NCBI GenBank assembly: GCA_018067325.1 | Contig: JAGPUU010000343.1 | Span: 1-7,855 of the forward strand | From: Amphritea sp. | GTDB taxonomy: Bacteria > Pseudomonadota > Gammaproteobacteria > Pseudomonadales > Balneatricaceae | Direction of reading: 5' to 3' | DNA length: 7,855 nt | In this document: positions 6,756 to 7,855 of the stretch, piece after piece | How positions within the stretch are numbered: position 1 is the stretch's first letter | How the letters are laid out: the number at the start of each line of letters is the position of its first letter | Position numbers and translations under genes: made by a program | The notes under the pieces: generated by a model | Seen by the model: the letters and a program-made list of their open reading frames with translations, nothing else | Told to the model about the DNA's origin: nothing | The model's database searches: none

Positions 6756-6799
6756 ATGGAAAGATACAGCCGATTCTGAAAGGCTCAAATACTTTCCAT
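6756..6799. repeat. Nested inverted repeat in the narL-narK3 gap
   Basis: ATGGAAAG (6756-6763) pairs with CTTTCCAT (6792-6799). Within it AGCC (6768-6771) pairs with GGCT (6782-6785), leaving an internal loop of four and six bases and a ten-base end loop. The structure resembles a folded RNA domain but fits no riboswitch family I can name. It lies inside the region that would be transcribed toward the terminator at 6515-6549. Confidence 0.4.
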
Positions 6800-6908
6800 A
6801 TCGATTAAAACCACCGATACCTGCCGATTTAGCAATAGATACCTCCTAAGAGTCATTTCAACAAATACAGATCAAATACACCACTCTTGAATATATATTT
6901 TCATTATA

Positions 6909-6921
6909 AATCAAATAGTTA
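6909..6921 (+). promoter_or_regulatory. IHF-type site upstream of the third porter
   Basis: AATCAA-ATAG-TTA fits the IHF consensus WATCAA-N4-TTR at every fixed position and sits in an A+T-rich stretch (about 6885-6933), as IHF sites do. Its centre is about 125 bp before the predicted transcription start. In E. coli narG, IHF bends DNA at about this distance to bring NarL to the FNR-bound promoter. The consensus is short, so chance is possible; the position argues for it. Confidence 0.5.
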
Positions 6922-6938
6922 TATCAAATAATACGCAC

Positions 6939-6954
6939 TACCACCAAGGGAGTA
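6939..6954 (+). promoter_or_regulatory. NarL-type 7-2-7 site of the third porter promoter
   Basis: TACCACC-AA-GGGAGTA has two inverted heptamers two bases apart. Each matches the NarL consensus at six of seven positions, the miss being the outermost position in both. Its centre is 52 bp upstream of the FNR box centre, the same as at narK1. Oriented with transcription, it matches the narK1 site at 12 of 16 bases. A further heptamer-like TACCCAC follows at 6955-6961. Confidence 0.7.
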
Positions 6955-6991
6955 TACCCACCTAAACAGACATAGTAGAGACTCCCTATCG

Positions 6992-7005
6992 TTGATATGC
7001 ATCAA
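6992..7005 (+). promoter_or_regulatory. Perfect FNR/Anr box of the third porter
   Basis: TTGAT-ATGC-ATCAA is an exact match to the FNR consensus, flanked by G and C so that the dyad arms extend to six bases each. It is centred 98.5 bp before the start codon. It fits a class II (-41.5) position with the -10 element at 7028-7033 and a start of transcription near 7040. Confidence 0.9.
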
Positions 7006-7027
7006 CAGTTTTTATCTTGGAAAGGCC

Positions 7028-7033
7028 TATTTT
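7028..7033 (+). promoter_or_regulatory. Candidate -10 element of the third porter promoter
   Basis: TATTTT matches TATAAT at four of six positions, including both conserved ends. It sits exactly at -12 to -7 if the FNR box is at -41.5. The predicted leader is about 57 bases. Confidence 0.55.
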
Positions 7034-7096
7034 GTAACCTAAATTTTTATATCCTTACATCTTTAGGGCAGAGGTTAATACCTCCGGAGCAGTCAA

Positions 7097-7855
7097 ATGT
7101 CCACTAGCAGATTTAGCTTACTTAATTTTGCCGATCCAAAAATTAAAACATTACACATCACCTGGTTTGCCTTCTTCCTGACCTTTGTGGTCTGGTTCAG
7201 CCATGCCCCAATGCTCGCCCACATCAAAGAGGTATTCGGCCTTAGCAGTGCAGAGGTCAAGGCGTTGATGATACTCAACGTAGCACTCACCATTCCCGCA
7301 CGTATTGTGGTCGGCACGCTGGTAGATAAATATGGGCCCAGAATCGTCTACAGCATGCTGCTGGTCATAGGTGGTTTCATCTGTATCGGCTTTGCACTGG
7401 CACAGACGTATGAACAACTAGCGATTATGCGCTTTCTCAGCGGCTTTATCGGCGCAGGCTTTGTTATCGGCATTCGCATGGTCGGTGAATGGTTCCCGGC
7501 AAAACAGGTTGGTGTTGCCGAAGGTGTCTACGGTGGCTGGGGTAACTTTGGTTCCGCTGCCGGCGCCATGACGCTACCGACTATCGCTCTGATGTACGGT
7601 GGTGAAAACGGCTGGCGTTATGCCCTGATATCCATCGGTGTGATCGCGATAATTTACGGTTTTATATTCTACAAAGTAGCGCGTAATACACCGAAGGGTT
7701 CCACCTATTTCAAACCAAAAAAACACGGTGGTCTGGAAGTTACTAGTAAGAAAGACTTTGTCTTCTACATCCTGATGAACATACCGATGTATGCCGCACT
7801 CGCGGTGCTTGCCTGGAAACTATCACCCAGCAACATAGGTCTACTGGATCAATTC
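7097..7855 (+). CDS. narK: Third NarK-type nitrate/nitrite porter (5' part, runs off the window)
   Basis: 253 codons are present with no stop; the frame continues past the right edge. The protein begins [20 protein letters not shown], then enters TM1 ([11 protein letters not shown], 24-34). The TM2 substrate arginine is present (R69 in [19 protein letters not shown]). The MFS loop segment [23 protein letters not shown] spans 112-134, and the nitrate signature [14 protein letters not shown] spans 143-156. A hydrophilic central loop with [18 protein letters not shown] (204-221) leads into the second half, starting with [18 protein letters not shown] (223-240). This is a different NarK subtype from the two others in the window, seen in marine gammaproteobacteria and somewhat nearer to NasA/NrtP-like porters. 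CGGAG lies seven bases before the ATG. Its own IHF-NarL-FNR promoter indicates anaerobic, nitrate-induced expression, so it probably serves respiration and may head a narGHJI operon to the right. Confidence 0.92.
   Translation, partial: MSTSRFSLLNFADPKIKTLHITWFAFFLTFVVWFSHAPMLAHIKEVFGLSSAEVKALMILNVALTIPARIVVGTLVDKYGPRIVYSMLLVIGGFICIGFALAQTYEQLAIMRFLSGFIGAGFVIGIRMVGEWFPAKQVGVAEGVYGGWGNFGSAAGAMTLPTIALMYGGENGWRYALISIGVIAIIYGFIFYKVARNTPKGSTYFKPKKHGGLEVTSKKDFVFYILMNIPMYAALAVLAWKLSPSNIGLLDQF

Larger units (their letters stand above)
6387..6908. other. Long non-coding gap after narL
   Basis: No convincing protein gene is seen on either strand. The gap holds a minus-oriented terminator (6515-6549), a near-palindrome around GATATATATC (6639-6654) and a branched inverted repeat (6756-6799). 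It also has two copies of TACCTCCT (6721-6728 and 6840-6847), which read AGGAGGTA on the minus strand, like strong Shine-Dalgarno sequences. TATAAT occurs on the minus strand at 6908-6903. A minus-strand frame after the first of these sites (TTG at 6835 to stop at 6785) would encode only 16 residues. In another minus-strand frame two runs of about 40 codons are open, separated by stops, with no usual start codon. The contents could be a small RNA gene or the remains of a lost gene. Confidence 0.45.

Noticed and set aside
6601..6847. Minus-strand frame giving about 40 and then about 40 open codons with hydrophobic second part
   Set aside because: Stops interrupt it at 6848-6850 and near 6724, there is no usual start codon at either SD-like sequence, and open runs of this length are expected by chance. 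It may be a gene remnant but cannot be supported.
1..7855. CRISPR arrays, insertion sequences, tRNA or rRNA genes
   Set aside because: I saw no regularly spaced repeats, transposase motifs, terminal inverted repeats with target duplication, or tRNA/rRNA-like segments.

Overview
The window looks like part of a respiratory nitrate (nar) regulon from a gammaproteobacterium. It holds a complete narX-narL two-component system, two complete nitrate/nitrite porters of the NarK family transcribed divergently from narXL, and the first half of a third NarK-type porter. The NarX P-box and the NarL DNA-recognition helix closely resemble the enterobacterial and pseudomonad proteins. The narK1-narK2 versus narXL divergent layout resembles the nar locus of Pseudomonas-type denitrifiers. 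Moderate G+C and the third porter type suggest a marine or oceanospirillum-like lineage, but that is inference and no genus is claimed.

Layout. Positions 1-104 (minus) are the start of a gene resembling a GntR/FCD-type regulator. Positions 105-584 hold no convincing gene but three short palindromes that look like operators. Positions 585-611 are a strong UUCG-loop terminator ending the minus-strand narK1-narK2 operon (3636 down to 626), whose 113-bp intercistronic gap carries two hairpins. Positions 3637-3890 form the narK1/narX divergent control region, with an FNR-type box and an exact-consensus 7-2-7 NarL-type site. narX (3891-5711) and narL (5721-6386) form a tight operon. Positions 6387-7096 are a 710-bp gap with a terminator oriented for minus-strand RNA, a large imperfect hairpin and, at its right end, a well-ordered anaerobic nitrate promoter (IHF, NarL, FNR, -10). 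This promoter drives a third porter from 7097 to beyond the window end.

How it fits together. NarX senses periplasmic nitrate/nitrite and phosphorylates NarL. NarL-P together with the oxygen sensor FNR/Anr would then induce the porters that import nitrate and export nitrite. The narK1 and narK3 promoters share the same geometry: the centre of the 7-2-7 site lies exactly 52 bp from the centre of the FNR box in both, the two 16-bp NarL sites match at 12 of 16 bases when oriented with transcription, and a -10 hexamer lies where a -41.5 FNR site predicts it. narGHJI is not in the window; it may follow the third porter.

The most unusual points are the NarK1-type protein with Cys in place of the usual transmembrane-2 substrate arginine, the duplicated promoter architecture, and the unexplained minus-strand terminator in the narL-narK3 gap. 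I do not see a wholly new multi-gene system here.
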